Positions 1 through 9,726 of a DNA stretch of 64,000 nucleotides are shown piece after piece; positions within the stretch are counted from its first letter, which is position 1, and each line of letters begins with the position of its first letter. Made by a program: the position numbers and the translations under genes. The notes under the pieces are model-generated. The model was given only the letters and a program-made list of their open reading frames with translations, did no database searches and had not been told where the DNA came from. The stretch is taken from positions 4,092,001-4,156,000 of the forward strand of contig NZ_CP074570.1 of NCBI RefSeq assembly GCF_019900845.1. Reading direction: 5' to 3'. The stretch comes from Paraneptunicella aestuarii. Lineage in GTDB: Bacteria; Pseudomonadota; Gammaproteobacteria; Enterobacterales; Alteromonadaceae.

Positions 1-1281
1 CTTCTTGATCGGTTGCATACGAGTTTTCATGACAGCTCCTTGCAAATCCCCGGTAACTACATCCAGGTTTGCAATGGCCTTGCCCATATTCTCGTCATTA
101 ATATTAATACCTAGGCTTAACAGGCGGTTACGCACCAACACCAGCTCACCAACCATATTCATAATCTGGTCAAGGCGCTTGGTGTCTACACGAACCGTTG
201 TTTCAGCTTGAGGAGGTGGCGCGGCGCCTTTCTTGTCATCCTTCTTAGGTCCAGTAGCAGGTGCTGATGCAGCTGGACTAGCAGCGGCGATACTTTGAGT
301 AGCCTTCACTTTATCAGGTTCTGACTTACTTTCAGGCGCTTTTACAGGCTCAGCTTTAGGAGCTGCGGGCTTATCCTTGGGCTTGGTTTCAGAAGGCTTC
401 TCAGATTTAGGCTGAGAGGGTGCTGTGACACTTGGACCTTTACCTTGACCATGAAGTTGATCCAGTAAAGCTTCAAATTCATCGTCAGTAATATCTTCGT
501 CTTCACCAGTGGAAGACGCTACAGGAGCAGGTTTAACTTTGACTGGCTCAGGAGCCTCATCGTCCTCGGAACCGAACTTGCCCTTACCATGTAATTGATC
601 CAATAACGCTTCGAATTCGTCATCGGTAATATCTTCATCGACATGACCTTTAGGGGAAGGGCCTTTTTTACCAGCCTCTTCATCCTTACCTGGGGCACCG
701 TTAGGTCCATGAAGTTCGTCTAATAGTTTCTCAAATTCATCTTCGGAAATTTCGTCAATACCGCCATCACGACTATCAGAAGAGTCATCATCTTCACCAA
801 ATAAATCAAGCCCCAGATCGTCATCATCAACATCAGGAACTATAGGTGATGATGCAGGCTCTGGCGCAACAGAAACTTCTTCATCCTTGCTTTGAGGTTG
901 ACTCAATCTATGCAGGGTTTCCAACAATTCAGGAGACGCGGGTTGTAAAGGCTCTCTGGATTTGACACTTTGGAACATTTCAACAACAACATCTGTTGCC
1001 TGCAGAATGACATCCATTAATTCAGGAGTTAGCTTGCGCTGTCCATTACGCATTACGTCAAAAACGTTCTCTGCGCCGTGACAAACATCTACCAGTTCAG
1101 TCAGCGATAAGAAACCCGCCCCACCTTTTACAGTGTGATAGCCACGGAATATCGCATTCAACAAATCTGAATCTTCGGGATTATTTTCCAGATCGACGAG
1201 TTGTTCTTGTAGTTGCTCCAGAATCTCTCCGGCCTCGACCAAAAAGTCCTGAAGGATATCCTCGTCCAAGTCAAACGACAT
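1..1281 (-). CDS. cheA: Chemotaxis histidine kinase CheA (partial, N-terminal part)
   Basis: This is the N-terminal ~427 residues of CheA; the gene runs off the left edge, so the kinase and CheW-like domains are not visible. CheA autophosphorylates in receptor arrays and passes phosphate to CheY. The P1 domain has the phospho-acceptor box YHTVKGGAGFL, with His49 as the expected site. A long acidic, Ala/Pro/Lys-rich linker follows. It contains three copies of a motif close to DEFEALLDQLHG (positions 706-765, 587-642 and 448-506). The dimerisation helix starts near residue 360 (RLDQIMNMVGELVLVRNRL). The ATG at 1281 is preceded by a GGGGG Shine-Dalgarno-like run. The gene lies 13 bp downstream of cheZ in the flagellar cluster. 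The family assignment is secure; the role of the linker repeats is unknown. Confidence 0.95.
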   Translation of the reverse strand, partial: MSFDLDEDILQDFLVEAGEILEQLQEQLVDLENNPEDSDLLNAIFRGYHTVKGGAGFLSLTELVDVCHGAENVFDVMRNGQRKLTPELMDVILQATDVVVEMFQSVKSREPLQPASPELLETLHRLSQPQSKDEEVSVAPEPASSPIVPDVDDDDLGLDLFGEDDDSSDSRDGGIDEISEDEFEKLLDELHGPNGAPGKDEEAGKKGPSPKGHVDEDITDDEFEALLDQLHGKGKFGSEDDEAPEPVKVKPAPVASSTGEDEDITDDEFEALLDQLHGQGKGPSVTAPSQPKSEKPSETKPKDKPAAPKAEPVKAPESKSEPDKVKATQSIAAASPAASAPATGPKKDDKKGAAPPPQAETTVRVDTKRLDQIMNMVGELVLVRNRLLSLGININDENMGKAIANLDVVTGDLQGAVMKTRMQPIKK

Positions 1282-1294
1282 ATATCAGTTCCCC

Positions 1295-2041
1295 CTAGAA
1301 ACCCAAGCTTGAAAGAAGATCGTCAACATCATCCTGACCAGTCACAACATCATCTCGGCTTTCGGCGTCAATAATAGGACCTTCAGGAGATTGGGCTGCT
1401 TTCTCTCTCTTTTCTTTTTTAGAGGTTTCACTCACCTCTGGCTCACCGAACACTTTTAATACGTTAACCAGGCTGTCTTCAACTTCCTTCACCAACTCAA
1501 TAACTCGGCGAATGACCTGACCGGTTAAGTCCTGATAGCCTTGAGCCATCAACACTTCAGTTAGCAAGCCTGTTAATTGGGAAGAGTCATTACTGGACTC
1601 TTCCAGAAACTTATCAACACTATGGCATAATGCTTTAAATTCACCCAATTCCAATTGGCGAGACATGAGTTTCTTCCATTGGGGAAGAATACCATTAATA
1701 TCAGCGCACATTTTCTCGGCAATGGGCATACTACTTTCAACAGCATCCATGGTTTGGTTCGCTGCCTGCTCGGTAGTTTCAATAACATAGTTTAGACGAG
1801 ACTGAGCATCGGGAATGTCTTCTGTCGCCAAGTCAGCAATTCGAGAATCAATGTTGAAACTATTCAATGAATCGTGCAACTGGCGTGTCAATTTTCCGAC
1901 TTCCGCAAACAATTCCATGGAATCCTGAATTTTAGTCGCTTCCAACAAGGCGGTGGCGGCATCGTTGTCGCCAGCTTCCAAAAACTCAACTAATTGTTTG
2001 GCGTCGTCTAACGACATAGGTGCATTTGTAGCGGAGCTCAT
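1295..2041 (-). CDS. cheZ: Protein phosphatase CheZ
   Basis: CheZ dephosphorylates CheY-P and so resets the flagellar switch signal. The 248-residue protein is mostly helical. It carries the conserved segment QGYQDLTGQVIRRVIELV (about residues 165-185), which includes the catalytic-type Gln. It ends in an acidic linker and an amphipathic tail, DDVDDLLSSLGF, the usual CheY-docking helix. Length is normal for a gammaproteobacterial CheZ. The ATG at 2041 has GAGGTG upstream at good spacing. It lies between cheY and cheA, as in Vibrio, Shewanella and Pseudomonas polar-flagellum clusters. Confidence 0.96.
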   Translation of the reverse strand: MSSATNAPMSLDDAKQLVEFLEAGDNDAATALLEATKIQDSMELFAEVGKLTRQLHDSLNSFNIDSRIADLATEDIPDAQSRLNYVIETTEQAANQTMDAVESSMPIAEKMCADINGILPQWKKLMSRQLELGEFKALCHSVDKFLEESSNDSSQLTGLLTEVLMAQGYQDLTGQVIRRVIELVKEVEDSLVNVLKVFGEPEVSETSKKEKREKAAQSPEGPIIDAESRDDVVTGQDDVDDLLSSLGF

Positions 2042-2076
2042 AAGACTTCACCTCTGTATTGCAGGTTCAGCCGGAA

Positions 2077-2460
2077 CTAACCCAAGCGCTCAAAAATTTT
2101 GTCAAGCTTTTCTTTCAAGGTCGCAGCTGTAAATGGTTTAACAACGTAGCCATTCACGCCAGCCTGAGCCGCTGCAACAATCTGTTCTTTCTTAGCTTCT
2201 GCTGTCACCATTAAAACAGGAGTATGTTTCAAATTATCATCAGCTCTGATTGCACGAAGCAAATCAATTCCTTGCATACCAGGCATGTTCCAATCTGTTA
2301 CCACAAAGTCAAAATCGCCTTGTTGTAACATCGGCAGAGCAGTGCTTCCATCGTCTGCTTCTTGCACATTGGTGAAACCCAAGTCTTTTAATAAGTTTTT
2401 AATGATACGTCTCATTGTCGAAAAGTCGTCAACAACAAGAATTTTCATATTTTTATCCAA
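2077..2460 (-). CDS. cheY: Chemotaxis response regulator CheY
   Basis: Single-domain receiver that carries the chemotaxis signal from CheA to FliM/FliN at the flagellar motor. The phosphorylation core is clear: an Asp pair in ILVVDDF, the phospho-acceptor Asp in VVTDWNMPG, Thr in MVTAEA and Lys in VVKPFTA. The start is uncertain. A TTG at 2460 has GGAGG five bases upstream and gives the N-terminus [12 protein letters not shown], as I recall it from Shewanella. The ATG at 2448 would leave GGAGG too far away. An upstream TTG giving an N-terminus beginning LEAVLDKNM is also possible. The gene sits between fliA and cheZ. Confidence 0.95.
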   Translation of the reverse strand: MDKNMKILVVDDFSTMRRIIKNLLKDLGFTNVQEADDGSTALPMLQQGDFDFVVTDWNMPGMQGIDLLRAIRADDNLKHTPVLMVTAEAKKEQIVAAAQAGVNGYVVKPFTAATLKEKLDKIFERLG

Positions 2461-2506
2461 AACCGCCTCCAAAAAGGACCAGACCAACAGCTATTATTGT
2501 ACTTAT

Positions 2507-3232
2507 TTATTCTGCTTGCCAAGCCTGCATACGAGATTTAAGTCTAAGCATTGCCTGACTATGTATTTGACTGACTCGAGATTCACTGACTTCCAATACT
2601 TCACCAATCTCTCTGAGGTTCAGTTCCTCGTCATAATACAAAGAAAGTACTATCGCTTCACGCTCTGGCAAGGTTGTAATGGCATTTGCCAATGCCTTCT
2701 GGAACTCCCCCTGCATTAAATCATCCAGAGGGCGATCACTACCTTTATTATTTTCCGTTGTTAATACATCTTCCGTGACACCCAAATCTTCAATTCCCAC
2801 CATTTTGCCTGAATTTACTTCATGCAGCATTTGGTGATATTCATCTAATGATACGCCCATTTTCTCGGCGATATCAGTATCTTTTGCATCGCCTCCGGTT
2901 TCGCGCTCAACAGCATGAATGGCTTCAGCTATGGCACGTCCATTTTTATGAACGGAACGAGGTGTCCAATCACCTTTACGAATATCATCAAGCATAGCGC
3001 CTCGAATTCGTATCCCGGCGAAAGTTTCAAAGCTGGCGCCTTTACTTCCATCGAAGTTACGCGCAGCTTCCAATAAGCCAATCATGCCGGCCTGAATTAA
3101 GTCTTCAACAAGAACACTGGCTGGCAATCGAGCCATCAAATGGTGAGCAATACGCTTTACTAATGGTGCGTGTTGCTCGACCAATTGCTGCTTATTATCT
3201 AATTGTTGATACGCCGCTGCTTTGTTATTCAC
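2507..3232 (-). CDS. fliA: Flagellar sigma factor sigma-28 (FliA)
   Basis: Alternative sigma factor for late flagellar, motor and chemoreceptor genes, held inactive by FlgM until the hook is complete. The 241-residue protein has region 2 (LVKRIAHHLMARLP, then EDLIQAGMIGLLEAARNFD), region 3 and a region 4 helix-turn-helix (LREIGEVLEVSESRVSQIHSQA). It starts with GTG at 3232, and this GTGA overlaps the stop codon of flhG, implying translational coupling. A sigma-28-like promoter lies in front of the chemoreceptor gene at 40930, a likely target. Confidence 0.97.
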   Translation of the reverse strand: MNNKAAAYQQLDNKQQLVEQHAPLVKRIAHHLMARLPASVLVEDLIQAGMIGLLEAARNFDGSKGASFETFAGIRIRGAMLDDIRKGDWTPRSVHKNGRAIAEAIHAVERETGGDAKDTDIAEKMGVSLDEYHQMLHEVNSGKMVGIEDLGVTEDVLTTENNKGSDRPLDDLMQGEFQKALANAITTLPEREAIVLSLYYDEELNLREIGEVLEVSESRVSQIHSQAMLRLKSRMQAWQAE

Positions 3233-4095
3233 GCTTGGTCACTTACCGCCTGTTGTTTCACCAACTGTTCCAGGAAAAACTCCAAATGACCTCCTGGTTG
3301 TGCAGGAATCGGCCAAGTCAATGCTGTTCTGGCCAAATTCATAACTGCCACAGAAGCTGGCGAATTGGGAAACGCTTCCACTATAGCTTTTTGCTTACGT
3401 ACCGCCTTGCGAATATTTTCATCATAAGGAATGGTCGCAACTAATTCCAGAGCCACATCCAAAAATCGGTTTGTTACTTTGGATAGTTTAGCAAATAACT
3501 CCTGACCTTCTCGTACATTTCGCACCATATTGGCAACAATCTTAAAACGAAACACACCATGGTCACGATTTAATAACTTCATTAATGCATATGCATCGGT
3601 TAAGGATGTTGGTTCATTACAAACAACAACCAACACATCCTGCGATGCCCGGGCAAAGCTTAATACCATGCCGGAAATACCCGCCGCTGTATCAACAATA
3701 AGTACATCAACAGGTGTACGTAATTCACTAAACGCCCTTATTAAGCCAGCATGTTCTGCGGGCGTCAATTCAGTCATAGACTGTGTACCTGACGTTGCTG
3801 GCGCAATTTTAATTCCGTGAGGGCCTTCTACAAGAATTTCGTCCAGAGTACATTCACCAGACAAAACATGCGAAAGATTTTTCACTACACGCAATCCCAG
3901 CATAACATCGACATTGGCTAAGCCCAAATCGGCATCTAACACCAATACGCGTTTACCTAATTTAGCCATTGAAATAGCAGTATTCAAGGTAATGTTAGTT
4001 TTACCAACACCCCCTTTTCCGCCTGTAACGGCAATAACTTTAGTTAAGCTAGGCTGGTTCATTTTTCTCAAACTGCTTGCTTGATCCTCGATCAT
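3229..4095 (-). CDS. flhG: Flagellar number regulator FlhG/FleN (MinD-like ATPase)
   Basis: MinD/ParA-like ATPase that limits polar flagellar number, acting against FlhF and as an anti-activator of FleQ/FlrA. The deviant Walker A motif GGKGGVGKTN is at residues 25-34, followed by VLVLDADLGLANVD and the switch segment VLIVDTAAGIS. The C-terminus carries basic and hydrophobic residues compatible with membrane association. It overlaps flhF upstream by 4 bp and fliA downstream by 4 bp, so the three are probably translated in a coupled way. An internal ATG at residue 12 is a weaker start candidate with no clear ribosome site. Confidence 0.96.
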   Translation of the reverse strand: MIEDQASSLRKMNQPSLTKVIAVTGGKGGVGKTNITLNTAISMAKLGKRVLVLDADLGLANVDVMLGLRVVKNLSHVLSGECTLDEILVEGPHGIKIAPATSGTQSMTELTPAEHAGLIRAFSELRTPVDVLIVDTAAGISGMVLSFARASQDVLVVVCNEPTSLTDAYALMKLLNRDHGVFRFKIVANMVRNVREGQELFAKLSKVTNRFLDVALELVATIPYDENIRKAVRKQKAIVEAFPNSPASVAVMNLARTALTWPIPAQPGGHLEFFLEQLVKQQAVSDQA

Positions 4096-5498
4096 ACTGC
4101 GACTGCTGATTGTTTAAATTGTTCTGCCGTAGTATGCGGTAAACAGTATTTTTTATAAAGCTTTGCTGCTGCCGATACCAAATATTTTGCTTCTGCCAAC
4201 TTCAAATCTTCCGGAACCCGCTGCCCATCAGTCAGGTAACTCACAGGTACCCGCTTCTGAATAGCAACACTTACTGCTTCACCAAGGCTGTAACATTCAT
4301 CCAACTTTGTAAATATACAACCTTTCATCATATCTTGCTGAAAAGCTGTAAAAGTTTGTTCAAGCACTTGCCTTTGAGTATTCGCCTGAACCACCAGATA
4401 CATATTAATATCAGCATTTGTTTTACTGCTCAATGCTTCTAACTGTTTGATTAATCTGGTGTCTCTTTGACCAAACCCTGCAGTATCTATTAATACTAAT
4501 CTCTTATTACGGAATTGATACAAAACATCTGATAACTCTTGTGCGTTTGATGCTTTTTTAACCGGACACCCCAGAATTTTGCCGTAAGTTGCCAGTTGGT
4601 CATATGCCGCAATACGATAACTGTCAATTGTTACCATAGCCACTTGATCTGCGCCATGTTTTTGTGCGAATTGTGCAGCTAATTTCGCAATTGTTGTTGT
4701 CTTACCGCAACCGGTAGGGCCAACCAAAGCAACAACACCTCCTTTTTCAAGGATATCGTTAGAGCCTGTTTTCAAGCGGTTAGCCAATAATTTAAGAATA
4801 AACAACCAGGCTTCACGCTCATCACAATTCTCAGGCGCATAGGACACAACCTCTTCCGCCAAGTCACGGTTAATTCCCATGTCTAACAAGCGAGAGGTTA
4901 AATAGGCTTGTAAAGGATGACTACGCTTCTTTTCCTGATTAATAAGACCAGATACCTGAAATTCCAAGACATCTCTTAAAGATTTTAATTCCTGGCGAAT
5001 ATCATCCATCGCACTGTTGCTAACAGGCTCTTGTGGCAAATCACGTTTAGTATGGGCAGACATCGCCGTGACGTTACTTGCAGGTTCTTTCGATGTGGCT
5101 ACCGACATTTTCGCTGCAGCTGCTGGCTGATAGGGAGCACGTTGATTTCTCAATTCAGGCACTTCAGCATCAGCAGATTGAGTGCCTGTTGCTTTATATT
5201 GCTTTTCCAACAAGGCTTTCAAACTATCGGAGCCCGATTCGCCAATGACTTCACTTAATGTAGGCGAACGCTTTCCTTTAGGAGCGACAGGCGCTTTAGC
5301 CAATTCAGGAATAGGATTAGACGCAACTGGCTTAGGCGTACCCATTTTTGGCGCTGGCTCTTTGTCGTAAGCTGCGACAATCTCAATACCATCACCCACT
5401 TTTTTATTTGACATGATAACGGCGTCGCCACCTAGCTCTTCTTTTACCTGATTTAGAGCGTCGCGCATGTCTTTACCATAAAAGCGTCTAATTTTCAT
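4092..5498 (-). CDS. flhF: Polar flagellar placement GTPase FlhF
   Basis: SRP-type GTPase that recruits early flagellar components to the cell pole. The N-terminal B domain (MKIRRFYGKDMRDALNQVKE) is followed by a variable Pro/Ala-rich stretch. The NG domain has the P-loop GPTGCGKTTTIAKLAA (about residues 255-270), then TIDSYRIAAYDQL, LIDTAGFGQRD and TKLDE. At 468 residues it is normal for polar flagellates. ATG 5498 is preceded by GAAGGTG. It sits between flhA and flhG, the order expected for a polar rather than peritrichous flagellum. Confidence 0.97.
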   Translation of the reverse strand: MKIRRFYGKDMRDALNQVKEELGGDAVIMSNKKVGDGIEIVAAYDKEPAPKMGTPKPVASNPIPELAKAPVAPKGKRSPTLSEVIGESGSDSLKALLEKQYKATGTQSADAEVPELRNQRAPYQPAAAAKMSVATSKEPASNVTAMSAHTKRDLPQEPVSNSAMDDIRQELKSLRDVLEFQVSGLINQEKKRSHPLQAYLTSRLLDMGINRDLAEEVVSYAPENCDEREAWLFILKLLANRLKTGSNDILEKGGVVALVGPTGCGKTTTIAKLAAQFAQKHGADQVAMVTIDSYRIAAYDQLATYGKILGCPVKKASNAQELSDVLYQFRNKRLVLIDTAGFGQRDTRLIKQLEALSSKTNADINMYLVVQANTQRQVLEQTFTAFQQDMMKGCIFTKLDECYSLGEAVSVAIQKRVPVSYLTDGQRVPEDLKLAEAKYLVSAAAKLYKKYCLPHTTAEQFKQSAVAV

Positions 5499-5523
5499 AC
5501 GTCACCTTCGTACTTTGGTCAGC

Positions 5524-7623
5524 TTATTGCCCAATAGAGCTGACAATCTTAATTTGCTTGTCGTCAGGAACTTCTTGATACGACAACACATGCAATCCAG
5601 AGATACTATGTTTCAAGAATCGGGAGAGAACCGGACGTAACATGCCCGATGTCAATAATATGGCAGGCTCACCTTCTAGCTCTTGTTGCTGTGAAGCCTC
5701 TGATATTGAGCTCTGGAGCCTTTCAGCTAATCCAGGTTCGATGCCAGCGCCATCTTCTCCCCCAGCTTGCAACGACTGATGCAACATCTGTTCCAACTCT
5801 GGAGCCAAAGTAATGACAGGTATCTCTTTATTGCCGCCATTAACCTCTTGAAGAATCAAACGTTTCAGGGCGATACGGACTGCAGACACCAATACATCAG
5901 GGTCTTGGCTCTTAGGCCCATACTCGGACAAGGTTTGAATAATGGTACGTAAATCACGGATCGGAACACCTTCATACAATAGCGTTTGCAATACGCGCAC
6001 TACGGTACTTAGAGGAAGAATGTCAGGCACTAAACCTTCAACCAGTTTCGGATTGCTCTTGGCCAGCATATCCAACAATTGCTGTACTTCTTCATAACCC
6101 AACAACTGATAAGCGTTATTCGTTAACAACTGGCTTAAATGCGTAGCCACAACAGTAGCCGCATCCACAACGGTATAACCCAATGTTTGAGCATGTTCGC
6201 GTTGCTCAGGACGGATCCAGACAGCATCCAATCCAAAGGCAGGATCATGAGTCGGTGTGCCATCCAGCTTACCAAAAACTTGTCCCGGATTAATCGCCAA
6301 CTCGTCATCATGGCTAATTTCCGCTTCACCTACGCTAACACCCATCATAGAGATGTTGTAAGTATTCGGGGTTAAATCCAGGTTATCGCGAATATGTACA
6401 GGTGGAATAAGGAAGCCCAGCTCTTGCGACAATTTCTTACGTACGCCTTTAATACGTTGCAGCAATTCACCACCTTGCGCTTTATCGACTAATGGAATTA
6501 AACGATAGCCCACTTCCAAACCAATGGTGTCAACCTGTTGTACGTCATCCCAGCTAAGCTCTTTTACTTCAACCGGTTTATGAGATTTCTCAGGTAAGTT
6601 ATCAGTCACAGCAGGAGCAGCTGCCGCTTTCGCAGCCTGCTTTTTATCCCAGTAAGCATAACCAGCAACCAAAGCACTAAAACCAAGGAACGCCAAATGA
6701 GGCATACCCGGTACAATACCCATCACAAACAAAATACCTGCCGTTACCCATAAAGCACGCTCATTACCTAATTGCTCTTTCATGACCGAACCCATTTCCT
6801 GGGTGTCATTCTCACGCGTTACGATAATCGCAGTAGCAACAGACAATAATAGTGAAGGGATTTGTGCAACCAAGCCGTCACCAATAGTTAGCAAGGTATA
6901 AATTTCAATCGCGTCAGAAAATGCCAAACCATGCTGGATCATGCCGATGAACAGGCCGCCAACTACGTTGATCAACATAATGAACAAACCTGCGACAGCA
7001 TCACCTTTTACGAATTTTGACGCACCGTCCATCGAACCGTAAAAATCCGCTTCTGCGGTTATTTCTTCACGACGCTTACGCGCTTCATCAGAATCAATAA
7101 AACCAGCATTCAAATCGGCATCAATGGCCATCTGCTTACCAGGCATGGCGTCCAATGTGAAACGTGCACTCACCTCTGAAATACGTCCCGCACCAGCAGT
7201 AACAACCTTAAAGTTGATGATCAACAAAATGGCAAATACAACAATACCAACAGCGAAGTTACCACCAATAACAACCTCACCGAACGCTTGGATAACTTTA
7301 CCAGCCGCATCACCACCTTCATGGCCTTCCAGTAATACAACACGGGTAGAGGCGATATTCAGCGCCAATCTCAATACCGTTGCAATTAGCAGAATAAATG
7401 GGAATAAGCCAAACTCGACCGGCTTCTTGGTAAAAACAGAAACCAAAATTACGACCAGAGACAGCGCGATATTGAAACTAAACAGGATATCCAGCAGGAA
7501 TGCTGGCATGGGTAAGATAACCATTCCCATGATCGCCAGAAGAACAATCGGCGCACCCAATCCCTGAGTAATCTGCTTAACCTGGTTTGGATCAATTCTA
7601 TTTAGGTAATTAGCCAGTTGCAT
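5524..7623 (-). CDS. flhA: Flagellar export gate protein FlhA
   Basis: Major component of the type III flagellar export gate: about eight N-terminal membrane segments (residues ~15-330) and a large cytoplasmic domain that docks chaperone-substrate complexes. The conserved FHIPEP-type segment is visible (LRLALNIASTRVVLLEGHEG, then DAMPGKQMAIDADLNAGFID). I take the ATG at 7623, about 30 nt after the expected start of the sigma-54 transcript. A TTG at 7641 would add six residues, and neither start has a strong ribosome site. A 180-bp gap with its own promoter separates it from flhB. Confidence 0.97.
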   Translation of the reverse strand: MQLANYLNRIDPNQVKQITQGLGAPIVLLAIMGMVILPMPAFLLDILFSFNIALSLVVILVSVFTKKPVEFGLFPFILLIATVLRLALNIASTRVVLLEGHEGGDAAGKVIQAFGEVVIGGNFAVGIVVFAILLIINFKVVTAGAGRISEVSARFTLDAMPGKQMAIDADLNAGFIDSDEARKRREEITAEADFYGSMDGASKFVKGDAVAGLFIMLINVVGGLFIGMIQHGLAFSDAIEIYTLLTIGDGLVAQIPSLLLSVATAIIVTRENDTQEMGSVMKEQLGNERALWVTAGILFVMGIVPGMPHLAFLGFSALVAGYAYWDKKQAAKAAAAPAVTDNLPEKSHKPVEVKELSWDDVQQVDTIGLEVGYRLIPLVDKAQGGELLQRIKGVRKKLSQELGFLIPPVHIRDNLDLTPNTYNISMMGVSVGEAEISHDDELAINPGQVFGKLDGTPTHDPAFGLDAVWIRPEQREHAQTLGYTVVDAATVVATHLSQLLTNNAYQLLGYEEVQQLLDMLAKSNPKLVEGLVPDILPLSTVVRVLQTLLYEGVPIRDLRTIIQTLSEYGPKSQDPDVLVSAVRIALKRLILQEVNGGNKEIPVITLAPELEQMLHQSLQAGGEDGAGIEPGLAERLQSSISEASQQQELEGEPAILLTSGMLRPVLSRFLKHSISGLHVLSYQEVPDDKQIKIVSSIGQ

Positions 7624-7663
7624 AGAGGTTGTGCTTAACAAAAATTGACAAGTGTCTGGTTAA

Positions 7664-7679
7664 AGCAATTTACTTGCCA
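7664..7679 (-). promoter_or_regulatory. Sigma-54 (-24/-12) promoter of flhA
   Basis: The minus strand reads TGGCAAGTAAATTGCT, matching the sigma-54 consensus TGGCACG-N4-TTGCW with the invariant GG and GC ten bases apart. It is about 40 bp ahead of the flhA ATG, in the longest gap between flhB and flhA. FleR (FlrC) or FleQ is the likely activator. Confidence 0.85.
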
Positions 7680-7803
7680 ATTCCAGATATCAATTAAATA
7701 CACAACTCCAAAGGCTTATCAGATAAGGCGTGAAGAAATATTAGTCAGGCACAATGTGCATGTAATTAATATCGTTTTAATGTAATAAACGCACTCGCGC
7801 AAA

Positions 7804-8928
7804 TTAGTGACGTAATTCTGGCGGTATAGGAAGATCTTTCGACAAAGGCTTGGGTCGACGCCCTCTTCCTTTCTTGAATTTCTTCAACTGGAAGACATAA
7901 GCCAATACCTGTGCAACAGCCATAAACAGCTTCTCAGGAATTTCCTCATCCACTTCGGTTGTGTAATAAATGGAACGAGCCAACATGGGAGACTGAATAA
8001 TAGGCACTTGATGAGCATCGGCAATTTTCCGAATATGCATTGCCAATTCGTCGACACCTTTGGCAACCACTACTGGCGCTCGATTACCATTGTCTTCATA
8101 TTTTATGGCCACAGAATAGTGCGTCGGGTTGGTTACAATAACATCAGCTTTAGGCACTTCCTGCATCATACGACGAGCCGCAGCCTGAAATTGCAACCTA
8201 CGAATACGGCTTTTAACTAACGGATCACCTTCAGCATTTTTACGCTCGTCCTTAACTTCCTGTTTGGTCATTTTCATTTCTTCATGATGCTTGTATTTTT
8301 GATATGGGGCATCAAAAGCAGCAATAGGAAGCATGGCGCAACAAATGATAATAAAGCTCCAACCAATTAATTCTAATGCGTGATAGATATTTCGAGGATA
8401 AAGCTCCATATCCAAATGTAGCGCTTCATCTTGAAAGAAGCTCAAAACCATATACGTAATACAAGCCACAATCACAAACTTGGCAATGGCCTTGAGCAAC
8501 TCAACCAAGCCGTTTGGGCCAAACATGCGTTTAAGGCCATTGATAGGGTTCAACTTACTCATTTTGGGCTGTGCTGATTGCCAGCTCCAGTTGTATCCGC
8601 CCAGCGCGATACTTCCATAAAAACCCGCAATGGCAACAATCAACAAATAACTGATAACAGGTATCGCTATTTCAGAAAAAGCATATCCCCACGCCTGAAA
8701 CATATGATTGTAATCATAGGTTTCATCCTTGGATAACGTAAACATGCGCTCCATTATCCGATACATGGCAATACCGATATCCCGCCCTAAAATAAAAAGC
8801 GTAATGGCACTAAATAGCAGAACCAATGCGGTAGACAGCTCGCGAGAGCGAGCAATTTGCCCCTTATTTCGCGCATCCTCTAACCGCTTGGATGTGGGTT
8901 CCTCCGTTTTATCATGTGTATCAGCCAT
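7804..8928 (-). CDS. flhB: Flagellar export switch protein FlhB
   Basis: Export-apparatus membrane protein whose cytoplasmic domain cleaves itself to switch substrate from hook to filament proteins. Four membrane segments lie in the first ~210 residues. The autocleavage motif NPTH (VIVTNPTHYSVAIKY) is intact near residues 267-270. The N-terminus (DKTEEPTSKRLEDARNKGQI) is diagnostic. The C-terminal tail is basic (KKFKKGRGRRPKP). Length is normal. The gene follows fliR after 12 bp. Confidence 0.97.
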   Translation of the reverse strand: MADTHDKTEEPTSKRLEDARNKGQIARSRELSTALVLLFSAITLFILGRDIGIAMYRIMERMFTLSKDETYDYNHMFQAWGYAFSEIAIPVISYLLIVAIAGFYGSIALGGYNWSWQSAQPKMSKLNPINGLKRMFGPNGLVELLKAIAKFVIVACITYMVLSFFQDEALHLDMELYPRNIYHALELIGWSFIIICCAMLPIAAFDAPYQKYKHHEEMKMTKQEVKDERKNAEGDPLVKSRIRRLQFQAAARRMMQEVPKADVIVTNPTHYSVAIKYEDNGNRAPVVVAKGVDELAMHIRKIADAHQVPIIQSPMLARSIYYTTEVDEEIPEKLFMAVAQVLAYVFQLKKFKKGRGRRPKPLSKDLPIPPELRH

Positions 8929-8940
8929 TAAGCCACTCCT

Positions 8941-9720
8941 CTAGGTACAGACCCGTAAAAGGTTACACATTAACAGTTGAGCTCTTTCCCACTGCATCTC
9001 AAAGTGATCGGTAAAGTTACTTAAATTCACCAGAATAATGATCAGGCCGGTAATTTGAGCGATAGAAAAACCGATGGTAAAAATATTCAGTTGTGGCGCA
9101 GCCTTCGTCATTACCCCAAATGCCAGGTTAATAATCAACAAAGACACTATAGGCGCAAGAGAAATTGTCAGGGCAGAAACAAACATCCACGCCCCCCACT
9201 CTGCAATACTGCGCAATTGATCCGGCGTCCACCAACCACTTGCAACCGGGAATGCATCCAGGCTGGCAACAATCATTCGTATCATGGTCAAGTGACCATC
9301 AAACGCCCAAAACAGCAAGGTTGCTAAAATCAGATAGAACTGACCAACCGCAGGAACGTTAATGCCGTTTACAGGATCCACAATTGACGCAAATCCCAAA
9401 CCTGTCTGCATAGCAACCACTTGTCCTGCCAAAACAAAGGTATTCAAGACCATGGTAGAGATAAAGCCAATGGCAATACCGATAATCAGTTGCTGAACGA
9501 CCAAAACAAACGTGCCAACATTCACTAAATCTTTCACAGGCACAGGATCGATAACCGGCATAATCATCAAAGTCAAAACAAAAGTAAATAAAGCTCTGAC
9601 AGGAGGCGGAATGGTTTTAGCACTAATACCAATCATGGCGCCAAACATGCCCGATATCCTCATAAAAGGCAGCAGCAAATCAGCCAAAAACTGGTTAATG
9701 GTATTTAGCGCAAAATCCAT
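8941..9720 (-). CDS. fliR: Flagellar export gate protein FliR
   Basis: Integral membrane subunit of the FliPQR export gate that forms the core of the flagellar secretion channel. Six to seven hydrophobic segments span most of the 259 residues, beginning NTINQFLADLLLPFMRISGM. The family signature GLGFASIVDPVNGINVPAVG is near residues 105-125. It follows fliQ after only 6 bp and precedes flhB by 12 bp, so it is part of one operon. Confidence 0.96.
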   Translation of the reverse strand: MDFALNTINQFLADLLLPFMRISGMFGAMIGISAKTIPPPVRALFTFVLTLMIMPVIDPVPVKDLVNVGTFVLVVQQLIIGIAIGFISTMVLNTFVLAGQVVAMQTGLGFASIVDPVNGINVPAVGQFYLILATLLFWAFDGHLTMIRMIVASLDAFPVASGWWTPDQLRSIAEWGAWMFVSALTISLAPIVSLLIINLAFGVMTKAAPQLNIFTIGFSIAQITGLIIILVNLSNFTDHFEMQWERAQLLMCNLLRVCT

Positions 9721-9726
9721 GTCGAA

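Noticed and set aside
2285..2719. Long plus-strand open frame across cheY and fliA
   Set aside because: It is antisense to two well-conserved genes and has no recognisable product; shadow of their codon use.
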